A stretch of DNA of 64,000 bases from Chelativorans sp. YIM 93263 (lineage in GTDB: Bacteria > Pseudomonadota > Alphaproteobacteria > Rhizobiales > Rhizobiaceae), in contig NZ_JAKCWP010000006.1 of the NCBI RefSeq assembly GCF_028767125.1, positions 1-64,000 on the forward strand, given 5' to 3'. Positions 35,713-42,812 of the stretch are shown in pieces (within the stretch, counting starts at the first letter, position 1; the number at the start of each line of letters is the position of its first letter). Position numbers and translations under genes: made by a program. The notes below the pieces were generated by a model. It was not told the DNA's origin and did not search any database. It saw only the letters and a list, made by a program, of their open reading frames with translations.

Positions 35713-36510
35713 CTAGTTCAGAACGAGAAAGTCCTCGAGCTTGGCAGCCGCCTGCCGCAGCGCGGGCAACATGAGGCTGCGCATCTTGGAAGCCGAAACC
35801 CGCGCCGACTGGGTGGGAACGTTGATCGCCGCGACGATCCGCCCACCCCGCGCGTGCACGGGAACGGCAATCGAACGCAAGCCGAGCTCCAGTTCCTCGT
35901 CGACGATGGCGTAACCTGCCCGCCGAACCTCAGCGATGCTGGCCGCCAGCGCCTGCCTGTCCGTAACGGTCTTGGGTGTGTTGGCGCGAATCGGCGCCTG
36001 GTCCAGAAAACGGGTGAGCTCGGCATCATCCAAGTCTGACAGAAGCACCCGCCCCATCGATGTGCAATAGGCCGGCAGGCGCGTGCCGACCGAAAGCGAT
36101 ACGGACATAATCCGCCGGCCGGCCACCCGCGCGACATACACCACATCCTGCCCGTCCAGAATGGCGGCCGAGCAGGATTCTCCCAGCGTTTGCGAAACCT
36201 CGCGCAGGATGGGCTCCGCATGCGCCCAGAGCGACGAACCGCCGAGCCACGCCCGATTGAGCGACAGGAGCTTCGCGGATAGGAGAAACGTGCGCCCCTC
36301 CTGCCGGGCATAACCTTCCGCGACGAGCGTCAGAAGCAGGCGCCGCGCACCGGCGCGGGTCAGCCCGGCCTCTTCCGCCACTTCCGTCAGGCGAAGACCG
36401 GAGGGCGCCCGGGCCAGAATCTCCACCACGCCCAGCCCCTTGGCCAGCGATCCGACCAGATCGCGCGGACCGGCCCCCTCGCCCTGCATTGACTCGCTCT
36501 CGCTGCTCAT
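35713..36510 (-). CDS. IclR family transcriptional regulator (PcaR/PcaU-like)
   Basis: 265 aa. Winged helix-turn-helix at about residues 18-75 (LAKGLGVVEILARAPSGLRL, then LTRAGARRLLLTLVAEGYA), followed by the IclR effector domain (about 85-260) with SLSVGTRLPAYCTSMGRVLL and GLRSIAVPVHARGGRIVAAI. The GTRLPAYCTSMGR phrase is typical of the PcaR/PcaU/CatR branch that senses beta-ketoadipate or related aromatic breakdown products. AGGA lies before the ATG. It is divergent from pcaIJF, with a perfect inverted repeat between the starts, and so most likely activates that operon. Confidence 0.93.
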   Translation of the reverse strand: MSSESESMQGEGAGPRDLVGSLAKGLGVVEILARAPSGLRLTEVAEEAGLTRAGARRLLLTLVAEGYARQEGRTFLLSAKLLSLNRAWLGGSSLWAHAEPILREVSQTLGESCSAAILDGQDVVYVARVAGRRIMSVSLSVGTRLPAYCTSMGRVLLSDLDDAELTRFLDQAPIRANTPKTVTDRQALAASIAEVRRAGYAIVDEELELGLRSIAVPVHARGGRIVAAINVPTQSARVSASKMRSLMLPALRQAAAKLEDFLVLN

Positions 36511-36536
36511 CTATTCCTGTATCGCATATAAAACAT

Positions 36537-36555
36537 ATGTTCGCAATACGAACAT
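36537..36555. promoter_or_regulatory. Candidate IclR/PcaR operator
   Basis: Perfect inverted repeat ATGTTCG-caata-CGAACAT in the 58-base gap between the IclR gene (minus) and pcaI (plus). Its half-sites resemble the TTCG-type sites of PcaR/PcaU regulators. It is the only dyad in a gap so short that both promoters must overlap it. Confidence 0.7.
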
Positions 36556-36568
36556 TCGGAGGGCGATT

Positions 36569-37426
36569 ATGGCGCGCTTCATGCCGCTGGAACAGGCGGT
36601 GCGGGAAAACCTGAAAGACGGCGATACGGCGGCATTCGAGGGTTTCACGCATCTGATCCCTACTGCCGCCGCCCACGAGGCAATCCGGCAGGATCTCAAG
36701 GATTTAACGCTCATCCGCATGACGCCGGATGTGGTTTACGATCAGATGATCGGAATGGGGCTGGCGAAGAAGCTCGTCTTCTCCTACGCGGGCAATCCCG
36801 GTGTCGGTCTGCTGCGCCGCCTGCGCGATGCCGTGGAAAACGAGTGGCCGCACGCGATTGAAGTTGAGGAGCATTCCCACGCGGCCATGGCCAATGCTTA
36901 CGAGGCAGGCGCGGCTGGCCTGCCCTGCGCCATCTTCCGCGGCTATCGCGGCGCCGGCCTGCCGGAAGTCAATCCAAACATCAAAGCGATCACCTGCCCC
37001 TTTACCGGCGAGGAATTGGCCGCGGTCCTGGCCGTCCGCCCGGATGTCACCTTCATCCACGCGCAGAAGGCGGACAAGAAGGGCAATGTGCTGATCGAAG
37101 GCATTGTGGGCATCCAGAAGGAGGCGGTGCTGGCGGCAAAACGCGCGGTCGTGACCGTGGAAGAAATTGTCGACGACTTCTCCGACATCCATCCCAATCT
37201 TTGCGTGCTGCCGCATTGGACCGTGACCGCTATCGCCGAAGTGCCCGGCGGCGCCCATCCCTCCTACACGCACGGCTATTACGACCGCGACAACGCCTCC
37301 TACCTCGAATGGGAAGAGGTCTCCGCCGACCGCGACAGGTTCCAGGCGTGGATGGAGGAAAACGTGATCAACGCGAAGCCCGTGGACTTCGCCGCCCGGG
37401 TCGCAAAGCTGAAGGTGGCGAAATGA
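36569..37426 (+). CDS. pcaI: 3-oxoadipate CoA-transferase subunit A
   Basis: Alpha subunit of succinyl-CoA:3-oxoadipate CoA-transferase, which activates beta-ketoadipate to its CoA ester. 285 aa from ATG MARFMPLEQAVREN with GGAGGG upstream; the frame continues 43 codons upstream over the regulatory gap and is not used. CoA-transferase I pattern: AAFEGFTHLIPTAAAHEAIR, then LTLIRMTPDVVYDQMIGMG, and AHPSYTHGYYDRDNASYLEWE near the C-terminus, which is typical of the long pcaI/CatI type. It overlaps pcaJ by four bases (ATGA). Confidence 0.93.
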   Translation: MARFMPLEQAVRENLKDGDTAAFEGFTHLIPTAAAHEAIRQDLKDLTLIRMTPDVVYDQMIGMGLAKKLVFSYAGNPGVGLLRRLRDAVENEWPHAIEVEEHSHAAMANAYEAGAAGLPCAIFRGYRGAGLPEVNPNIKAITCPFTGEELAAVLAVRPDVTFIHAQKADKKGNVLIEGIVGIQKEAVLAAKRAVVTVEEIVDDFSDIHPNLCVLPHWTVTAIAEVPGGAHPSYTHGYYDRDNASYLEWEEVSADRDRFQAWMEENVINAKPVDFAARVAKLKVAK

Positions 37427-38194
37427 GCGACGTTACGCCCAATGAAATGATGACCATCGCGGCCTCGCGGGCGCTGACCAACGAGGATGTATGCTTCGTC
37501 GGCATCGGCGCGCCGTCCGCCGCCTGCAATGTCGCCCGCCTGACGCATGCGCCGGACATCACCCTGATCTATGAGTCCGGGACGATCGGCACCGCGCCCG
37601 ACGTGCTGCCGCTGTCGATCGGTGACGGCGAACTGTGCGATACAGCGCTGACCACCGTCTCCGTGCCCGAGATGTTCCGCTATTGGCTCCAGGGGGGGGC
37701 GCGTCACCATTGGCTTCCTGGGCGCCGCCCAACTCGACAAGTACGGTAACATCAACACCACTGTGATCGGCGACTATCATAAACCGAAAGTGCGCCTGCC
37801 TGGCGGCGGTGGCGCTCCGGAGATCGCCTCGTCTTCGCATGAAGTCTATATCACCATGGCCCAGTCCAAGCGCGGCATGGTGGAGAAGATCGACTTCTTC
37901 ACCTCCTTCGGCCATGGCGAAGGCGGTGACCACCGCAAGCGGCTCGGCATCGAGACCAAGGGGCCGACGCTGCTGATCACCGACCTCGCCATCTGGCGGC
38001 CCGACCCCGAGACGAAGGAGTTCACCGTCGTCTCGATGCATCACGGCGTGACGCGGGACATGGTGCAGGAAACCTGCGGCTGGGAAGTGAAATTCGCCGA
38101 CAAGCTGGAGGAAACTCCGCCGCCGTCCGAGCTCGAACTATCCACCCTGCGCGATCTCAAGGCGCGGACCGACGCCGCGCACCAACGCAAGTGA
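37423..38194 (+). pseudogene. pcaJ: 3-oxoadipate CoA-transferase subunit B, interrupted by a frameshift in a G8 run
   Basis: Beta subunit of the same CoA-transferase. The start overlaps the pcaI stop (ATGA). The first 91 or so codons read normally (SDVTPNEMMTIAASRALT; VGIGAPSAACNVARL; the catalytic-glutamate region IYESGTIGTAPDVLPL) up to YWLQGG. At 37692-37699 there are eight G; reading on in frame gives ARHHWLPG and a stop at 37749 (108 aa). If one G is removed, the frame continues as RVTIGFLGAAQLDKYGN, then joins INTTVIGDYHKPKVRLPGGG and runs to the stop at 38194, giving the expected 256 aa. So one extra G is the only defect. It could be a sequencing error, a true mutation, or a slippage-prone switch. 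All other family sequence is well kept, which argues for a recent or artefactual change. Confidence 0.9.
37692..37699 (+). other. Eight-G homopolymer at the pcaJ frameshift
   Basis: Run of eight G after CCA in pcaJ. Seven are needed to keep the family reading frame; the surrounding codons would be CAG GGG GGG CGC. Upstream reading frame and downstream frame differ by exactly one base. Confidence 0.95.
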
Positions 38195-38212
38195 CGACCA
38201 CCGGAGGAAATC

Positions 38213-39418
38213 ATGGCTGACGCCTTCATCTGCGACTATGTCCGCACGCCCATCGGCCGCTTCGGTGGCGCCCTGTCCTCCGTCCGGGCCGACGATCTGG
38301 CCGCGATCCCGCTCAAGACCCTGATGGAGCGCCATTCCGCCGTGGATTGGGCGGCCGTCGATGACGTCATCTATGGCTGCGCCAACCAGGCAGGCGAGGA
38401 CAACCGAAACGTTGCCCGCATGGCGGCTCTCCTGGCCGGCCTGCCCGTCGAGGTCACCGGCGCCACGATCAATCGCCTCTGCGGCTCCGGCATGGACGCG
38501 GTGACCTCAGCCGCCCGCGCCATCAAGGCGGGTGAAGCCGATCTGATGATCGCCGGCGGCGTCGAATCCATGAGCCGCGCTCCCTTTGTGATGCCCAAGG
38601 CCGAGACGGCCTTTTCGCGCAATGCGGAGATTTATGACACCACCATCGGCTGGCGTTTCGTCAATCCGCTGATGAAGAAGCAGTACGGCATCGATTCCAT
38701 GCCCGAGACGGGCGAGAACGTCGCCGAAGATTACGAGATCAGCCGCGCCGACCAGGATGCCTTCGGTGCACGCAGCCAGGAAAAGGCCGTTGCCGCGCAG
38801 GAGAATGGCCGGCTCGCCAGGGAAATCGTGTCGGTCACGATCCCGCAGCGCAAGGGCGATCCGATTGTCGTGGACAAGGACGAGCATCCCCGCCCCGGCA
38901 CGAGCGTGGAAAAGCTTGCCAAGCTGCCCACCCCCTTCCGCGAGGGCGGCACGGTGACCGCGGGCAACGCCTCGGGCGTCAATGACGGCGCTGCCGCCCT
39001 CATCATCGCCTCCGAGGAAGCCGCAAAGAAGTACGGTCTGACGCCCATCGCTCGCATTCTGGGTGGTGCAACGGCCGGCGTTCCCCCGCGCGTCATGGGC
39101 ATGGGCCCGGCCCCGGCCACGAAGAAGCTCTGTGCTCGGCTCGGGCTAAAACCGTCCGATTTTGACGTGATCGAGCTGAATGAAGCCTTTGCCTCGCAAG
39201 GGATTGCCGTTCTGCGCGAGCTCGGCATTCCCGAGGACGCCGCGCATGTGAACCCCAATGGCGGGGCCATCGCGCTCGGCCATCCGCTCGGCATGTCGGG
39301 TGCGCGCATCTCCGGCACGGCCGCGCTGGAGCTTAAAGAGCGTGACGCAAAACGGGCACTCGCCACCATGTGCATCGGCGTCGGCCAAGGCATCGCCATC
39401 GCGCTGGAGCGGGTCTAA
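38213..39418 (+). CDS. pcaF: 3-oxoadipyl-CoA thiolase
   Basis: Splits 3-oxoadipyl-CoA into succinyl-CoA and acetyl-CoA, the last step of the beta-ketoadipate pathway. 401 aa, the usual thiolase length. Catalytic residues: cysteine in NRLCGSGMDAV (about residue 90), histidine in NPNGGAIALGHPLGMSG (about 357) and the second cysteine in ATMCIGVGQGIAI (about 387). The PcaF-type start FICDYVRTPIGRFGGALSSV and the VESMSRAPFVMPKA segment are clear. GGAGGAAATC precedes the ATG. It follows pcaJ by 18 bases, so a polar effect of the pcaJ frameshift is possible. Confidence 0.96.
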   Translation: MADAFICDYVRTPIGRFGGALSSVRADDLAAIPLKTLMERHSAVDWAAVDDVIYGCANQAGEDNRNVARMAALLAGLPVEVTGATINRLCGSGMDAVTSAARAIKAGEADLMIAGGVESMSRAPFVMPKAETAFSRNAEIYDTTIGWRFVNPLMKKQYGIDSMPETGENVAEDYEISRADQDAFGARSQEKAVAAQENGRLAREIVSVTIPQRKGDPIVVDKDEHPRPGTSVEKLAKLPTPFREGGTVTAGNASGVNDGAAALIIASEEAAKKYGLTPIARILGGATAGVPPRVMGMGPAPATKKLCARLGLKPSDFDVIELNEAFASQGIAVLRELGIPEDAAHVNPNGGAIALGHPLGMSGARISGTAALELKERDAKRALATMCIGVGQGIAIALERV

Positions 39419-39440
39419 AGAGGAAAGCCCCTTGCCAACC

Positions 39441-39680
39441 CTATTCTTCAAACTCTTCCGCAGGCGCCTGGCGCATACTGATATAGACATCGACCCAGAA
39501 GCGCGCCTCTCGCGGCGCATCGAGCCTTTCGCTCATCGTTGCGCGAAACAGAGCCTCGGCGGGTGCAAGATCTTTGTAGGCATCGATCAAAGCGTGTTTG
39601 GCTTCCTCGATCAGATCCCGCCGCTCGAGACGCTCTTTGTCAAAGTCCAGAACACCGGCGAAGTTCCACTTTTCAAACAT
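39441..39680 (-). CDS. Hypothetical protein, 79 aa
   Basis: Charged small protein starting MFEKWNFAGVLDFDKERLER, with no membrane segment and a C-terminus ending QAPAEEFEE. GGGGCGGG stands about seven bases before the ATG. It converges with pcaF 22 bases away and is divergent from luxR. I do not recognise the family. Amino acid use looks like a real protein (no repeats, balanced charges), and the opposite-strand frames here are not convincing. Confidence 0.55.
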   Translation of the reverse strand: MFEKWNFAGVLDFDKERLERRDLIEEAKHALIDAYKDLAPAEALFRATMSERLDAPREARFWVDVYISMRQAPAEEFEE

Positions 39681-39760
39681 CCAGATCCCGCCCCTACAGC
39701 GCTTTCGATGCCCGCTTCACCACGCGTGTTCTAACATATATTGATCAACTTGCATTTTTT

Positions 39761-39781
39761 CCTAACTGTCCCATTGTTAGG
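39761..39781. promoter_or_regulatory. Lux-box-like inverted repeat upstream of luxR
   Basis: CCTAAC-tgtcccatt-GTTAGG: perfect 6-bp arms spanning 21 bases, centred 34 bases before the luxR start codon, with a third half-site CCTAAC at 39788-39793. Lux boxes are about 20-bp dyads with outer half-sites, so the layout fits autoregulation by LuxR; the bases do not match the V. fischeri consensus closely. Confidence 0.55.
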
Positions 39782-39804
39782 GTAAAACCTAACTCGGGGA
39801 AGTT

Positions 39805-40542
39805 ATGAGTCTGGGCACCCAGGGGCGTGAGAATAGCGAGTTTTTGCCAGCACTTGATGCTGTCAGGGCGGCTGCGTCGGTAGAAACTGCAGTATTCGCC
39901 CTCAAGCTGGCCTATCGCATGGACCATGTTACGTTCCATGTCGCGAAGAACATGTCGGCACGGGTGGAAGAGCCCTATATCAAGACCACCTACCCTGCCG
40001 AGTGGGTGAAGCGCTATCTCGTACAAGGATACGTCGCCATCGACCCGGTGGTGCAACAGGGTTTTGCGCGCCGCCTCCCATTCCACTGGAGTGATCTGGA
40101 ACTGACACCCGAGGCGCGGGAATTGTTTCTAGATGCAGAGAGGTACGATGTGGGAACGACCGGATATACGATTCCGGTCGTTGACCGCGAGGCGCGGCGG
40201 TCGATCCTGTCGGTGACTTCCTCCCGGCCCGAACTGGAATGGCGAGCGTTTATTCAGCGCCACGGGACGGAACTGGCAGAAGCGGGCCATGCAATCCATC
40301 GCAAAGCGATGTACGAGCTCTATGGGGAACTTCACCATTTCCCCCACTTGAGCCATCGCGAGATCGAATGCCTGTCCTGGACCGCACAAGGCAAGGATGC
40401 GCCAACGATTTCGATGATTCTTCATCTTTCAGAACATACCGTCCGGGCTTATCTTCGCTCTGTCCGGTACAAGCTTGACTGCTCTACATTGTCCCAGGCG
40501 GTCGCGAAGGCAATGCAACTGCGCATCATCACTCCACCCTAA
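39805..40542 (+). CDS. LuxR family quorum-sensing transcriptional regulator
   Basis: 245 aa. The N-terminal autoinducer-binding domain keeps the six hallmark residues: W and Y in PAEWVKRYLVQGY, D and P in AIDPVV, W in FHWSDL, and G in GTTGYTIPV. The C-terminal GerE-type helix-turn-helix covers about residues 178-240 (LSHREIECLSWTAQGKDAPT, then LHLSEHTVRAYLRSVRYKL). GGGGAAG precedes the ATG. The luxI gene follows on the same strand after 110 bases. It is expected to bind the homoserine lactone made by that enzyme and control the locus; whether it activates or represses cannot be read from sequence. Confidence 0.94.
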   Translation: MSLGTQGRENSEFLPALDAVRAAASVETAVFALKLAYRMDHVTFHVAKNMSARVEEPYIKTTYPAEWVKRYLVQGYVAIDPVVQQGFARRLPFHWSDLELTPEARELFLDAERYDVGTTGYTIPVVDREARRSILSVTSSRPELEWRAFIQRHGTELAEAGHAIHRKAMYELYGELHHFPHLSHREIECLSWTAQGKDAPTISMILHLSEHTVRAYLRSVRYKLDCSTLSQAVAKAMQLRIITPP

Positions 40543-40574
40543 AATTACCGACAAATATTCACACGTATATATGA

Positions 40575-40606
40575 AGGTACGCAGATGAGGCATTTCTTGC
40601 GTACCT
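40575..40606. promoter_or_regulatory. Long inverted repeat between luxR and luxI, candidate operator
   Basis: Perfect 9-bp arms AGGTACGCA and TGCGTACCT separated by 14 bases, 47 bases before the luxI start codon. No T-run follows, so a terminator for luxR is less likely than an operator for LuxR or another regulator at the luxI promoter. Confidence 0.6.
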
Positions 40607-40652
40607 CTAATGGGTAACAATATCTCTGCTTGAAACAACAGCGGAGGCAAAA

Positions 40653-41297
40653 TTGTTTACCGCAATTGAACCACACCAGTATGATAAATGGAGCGGTATT
40701 CTTGACCAGATATACCGCCTGCGCAAGAAGACATTCCACGATGCGCTGAAATGGGACGTTCCCGTCGATGGAGATCACGAGCGGGATGCCTATGATGATC
40801 TCGGTCCCGTCTATCTGACATGGCACAATCCCGAGGGAACCAAGCTCTATGGAACGATGCGGCTAATGCCAACGACCGGCCCGACGCTGCTTTACGACGT
40901 ATTCTCAAATACTTTTCCCGACGCAGCGGCACTTTCCGCGCCGGGTATTTGGGAAGCGACGCGGACCTGCGTCCATCCCGGGAATCTGAAGGAGGACTTT
41001 CCGCATGTCCCGACCTGGAAGGCTTTTGGCCTGATCATGCTGGCCTCGGCCGAGTGCGGTTTGAGAAGCGGTATCCACACGATCGTCTCGAACTACGAGC
41101 CGCCCCTGAAGCGGGTTTACGACCGGGCGGGAGCCATCGGCGAGGAACTGGGCCGATCAGACGGTTACGGGCGATACCCGGTCTGCTGCGGCGCTTTTGA
41201 AGTTTCCGAGCGCGTCGTGCATCAAATGCGCGAAAAACTGGGAGTTAGAGGGCCGGTCTTCAACACGCCTGAAATCCCGCAAATTCTCGCGGCCTGA
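40653..41297 (+). CDS. Acyl-homoserine-lactone synthase (LuxI family)
   Basis: Makes an N-acyl homoserine lactone from S-adenosylmethionine and an acyl carrier protein ester. 214 aa from a TTG start, with GGAGGCAAAA directly upstream. The invariant residues of the family are in place: RLRKKTF and W in DALKWDVP (about residues 23-36), E, D and D in ERDAYDDLGP (about 43-52), R in GTMRLMPTTGP (about 69), and E and R in GIWEATRTCVHP (about 100-104). The C-terminal half has HTIVSNYEPPLKRVYDRAG, normal for the family. The rare TTG start may limit translation. The acyl chain is not predictable by eye. Confidence 0.95.
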   Translation: MFTAIEPHQYDKWSGILDQIYRLRKKTFHDALKWDVPVDGDHERDAYDDLGPVYLTWHNPEGTKLYGTMRLMPTTGPTLLYDVFSNTFPDAAALSAPGIWEATRTCVHPGNLKEDFPHVPTWKAFGLIMLASAECGLRSGIHTIVSNYEPPLKRVYDRAGAIGEELGRSDGYGRYPVCCGAFEVSERVVHQMREKLGVRGPVFNTPEIPQILAA

Positions 41298-41311
41298 ATG
41301 AAAGGTCTTTC

Positions 41312-41530
41312 ATGAGCCGACACGAAACAAAATCCGATCGTGCGACGGAGATTCAAACGCGGGACCTGATCGTCATGCATCTTCGAGAGGCAGCTCGGCT
41401 TAGCGTGACGATGAAAGGAGAGATCGACATCGAGCTCTTCAAGCACCTGATCGGAATGGCAGTTTATGCCGCGCGGGAAGGTCAGGAGGAAAATCCTACA
41501 CGGCAAGACCGTATGCGCCTGCATTCCTGA
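41312..41530 (+). CDS. Small protein behind luxI (72 aa), positional counterpart of CinS
   Basis: 72 aa, MSRHETKSDRATEIQTRDLI onwards, charged and probably helical, with no membrane segment. AAAGG lies before the ATG. It starts 14 bases after luxI and is followed within a few bases by a strong terminator, so it belongs to the luxI transcript. In Rhizobium a small gene, cinS, is cotranscribed with the AHL synthase gene cinI and encodes an anti-repressor. Position and size are alike here, but I could not show sequence similarity, so any shared function is a hypothesis. Confidence 0.72.
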   Translation: MSRHETKSDRATEIQTRDLIVMHLREAARLSVTMKGEIDIELFKHLIGMAVYAAREGQEENPTRQDRMRLHS

Positions 41531-41532
41531 GA

Positions 41533-41558
41533 CCCCGGTATTTGCCGGGGGCTTTTTT
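41533..41558 (+). terminator. Rho-independent terminator of the luxI operon
   Basis: Stem CCCCGG / CCGGGG with a TATTTG loop, then GC and six T, starting two bases after the stop codon of the small gene. A clear intrinsic terminator. Confidence 0.9.
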
Positions 41559-41718
41559 ACCTGGTGCGGTGAGTTGAAGCTGGCCGTTTTTCGACGTCAT
41601 CAACTCTGAAGTATTTGCTGTCCCTGAGCCTTGCGTTGAGGATAAGGAGCGCAGGGTTGTTGGGCTCCGGCTTTGGTGGTGACAGTGCTTGCCGGGTCCA
41701 ACCCGCTCTTATCTCGCG

Positions 41719-42315
41719 CTATTTGAAAGGGACTGAATTGTTTGCCTTGTCCCTCTGATAGGTTTTGGAAAGCACATCATAAACCCCGGACAGTTTCGTG
41801 ATACGCGCCGTCAGCCGCTCGCGATCCGGTTTCGGCAAGCCATCGACAAGCTTTCGGATGGAAAAGCTTCTCCAATAGGCGTTCTCGGCGTTGTAGCCGC
41901 CGGGATCGAGGGTGAAGACTTCTTTCAGGATATTCAGATCGTAGGGGATCGCGAATGAATCGCGCGAATCCTCATGGCTGAAGAGATAATAGAAATTGTC
42001 AAAGCCGGTCCATGTGATGGCCGAGAGACATAGCGAGCAGGGCTCATGCGTGGACAGGAATATGCAGTCCTTCGTGTCCGGCCTGACCTCTTTCGGCAAC
42101 TCGTATAAGCGCTTCAGTGCATGCACTTCGCCATGCCAGAGCGGGTTCTCCATCTCGTTGTTGGTCTCGATCACCACCGGCGACAGGTCGCTTTTCTTCA
42201 GGATCGCTGCGCCGAACAGCTTGTTTCCGGCCTCGACGCCGGCCCTCGTCTTCGGCACTATGTCATGCTCGATCACATCGAGCAGGCGGTCGAGAAAGAC
42301 GGCATCATGTTTCAT
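41719..42315 (-). CDS. Nucleoside/nucleobase deaminase (cytidine deaminase-like fold)
   Basis: 198 aa zinc deaminase. The zinc-binding and proton-shuttle motif reads WHGEVHAL (HGE instead of the usual HAE, about residues 61-68) and the second zinc motif is HEPCSLCLSAI (PCxxC, about 90-100). The N-terminal part, RAGVEAGNKLFGAAILK, matches the usual start of the fold. A C-terminal extension of about 70 residues (from SHEDSRDSF) is not in the short tRNA adenosine or guanine deaminases. It is the last gene of the allantoin operon and overlaps allA by four bases. A role with purines or related bases is therefore likely; the substrate is not known. Confidence 0.85.
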   Translation of the reverse strand: MKHDAVFLDRLLDVIEHDIVPKTRAGVEAGNKLFGAAILKKSDLSPVVIETNNEMENPLWHGEVHALKRLYELPKEVRPDTKDCIFLSTHEPCSLCLSAITWTGFDNFYYLFSHEDSRDSFAIPYDLNILKEVFTLDPGGYNAENAYWRSFSIRKLVDGLPKPDRERLTARITKLSGVYDVLSKTYQRDKANNSVPFK

Positions 42316-42812
42316 GACTGCTCCGGCAGATGGATTTCGTAGGGTTCGTTGAAAAAATACTCTTCCAGATTGTTTTCCTCGCCGCCGCGATCGATCACAA
42401 GAAAATCCTGTTCTTCACCGATCGGCGTCAGCACCGCGTGCCAGGTATTGCGTGCGTAATTCACACCCTGCCCCGGCCGCGTGATGAAGGCCTGAGGCAT
42501 GCCGGGTTTTCCCGCCTCATCCGGGCAGACCGCAACAAGAAACGTCCTCGGCGCGAGCGGCATGAAGGCTTGGCTGCCGAAGGGATGCCGCTCGACCATC
42601 TTCAGTTGATGCGGAAAGGAATAGGGTTGCCCGCGGAAGATGTTGATGAGCACGCGCGCGTTCCCGCCCGCCGCCTCGACTTTCGCCAGATCGTGAAAGC
42701 GGCGGCATTTTCCGTCATTGATGAGAAAACTTTCCGCACCCAGCGTCTCGATCACATCCCCAAAGGGGGCGAAGGCTTCGCGGGTGAGAGGTCGGGCGGT
42801 AATGCGGGTCAT
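42312..42812 (-). CDS. allA: Ureidoglycolate lyase
   Basis: Releases urea and glyoxylate from (S)-ureidoglycolate, the last step of allantoin use. 166 aa. Cupin-like AllA pattern: PLTREAFAPFGDVIETLGA near the start, INIFRGQPYSFPHQLKMVER then HPFGSQAFMPLAP (about residues 56-87), and VNYARNTWHAVLTPIGEEQD with the active-site histidine and glutamate region (about 119-138). It is coupled to allE upstream and to the deaminase gene downstream through ATGA overlaps. Confidence 0.95.
   Translation of the reverse strand: MTRITARPLTREAFAPFGDVIETLGAESFLINDGKCRRFHDLAKVEAAGGNARVLINIFRGQPYSFPHQLKMVERHPFGSQAFMPLAPRTFLVAVCPDEAGKPGMPQAFITRPGQGVNYARNTWHAVLTPIGEEQDFLVIDRGGEENNLEEYFFNEPYEIHLPEQS

Noticed and set aside
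41560-41718. Possible transposase remnant after the luxI terminator
   Set aside because: No frame with transposase-like sequence and no inverted ends could be shown in these 159 bases.
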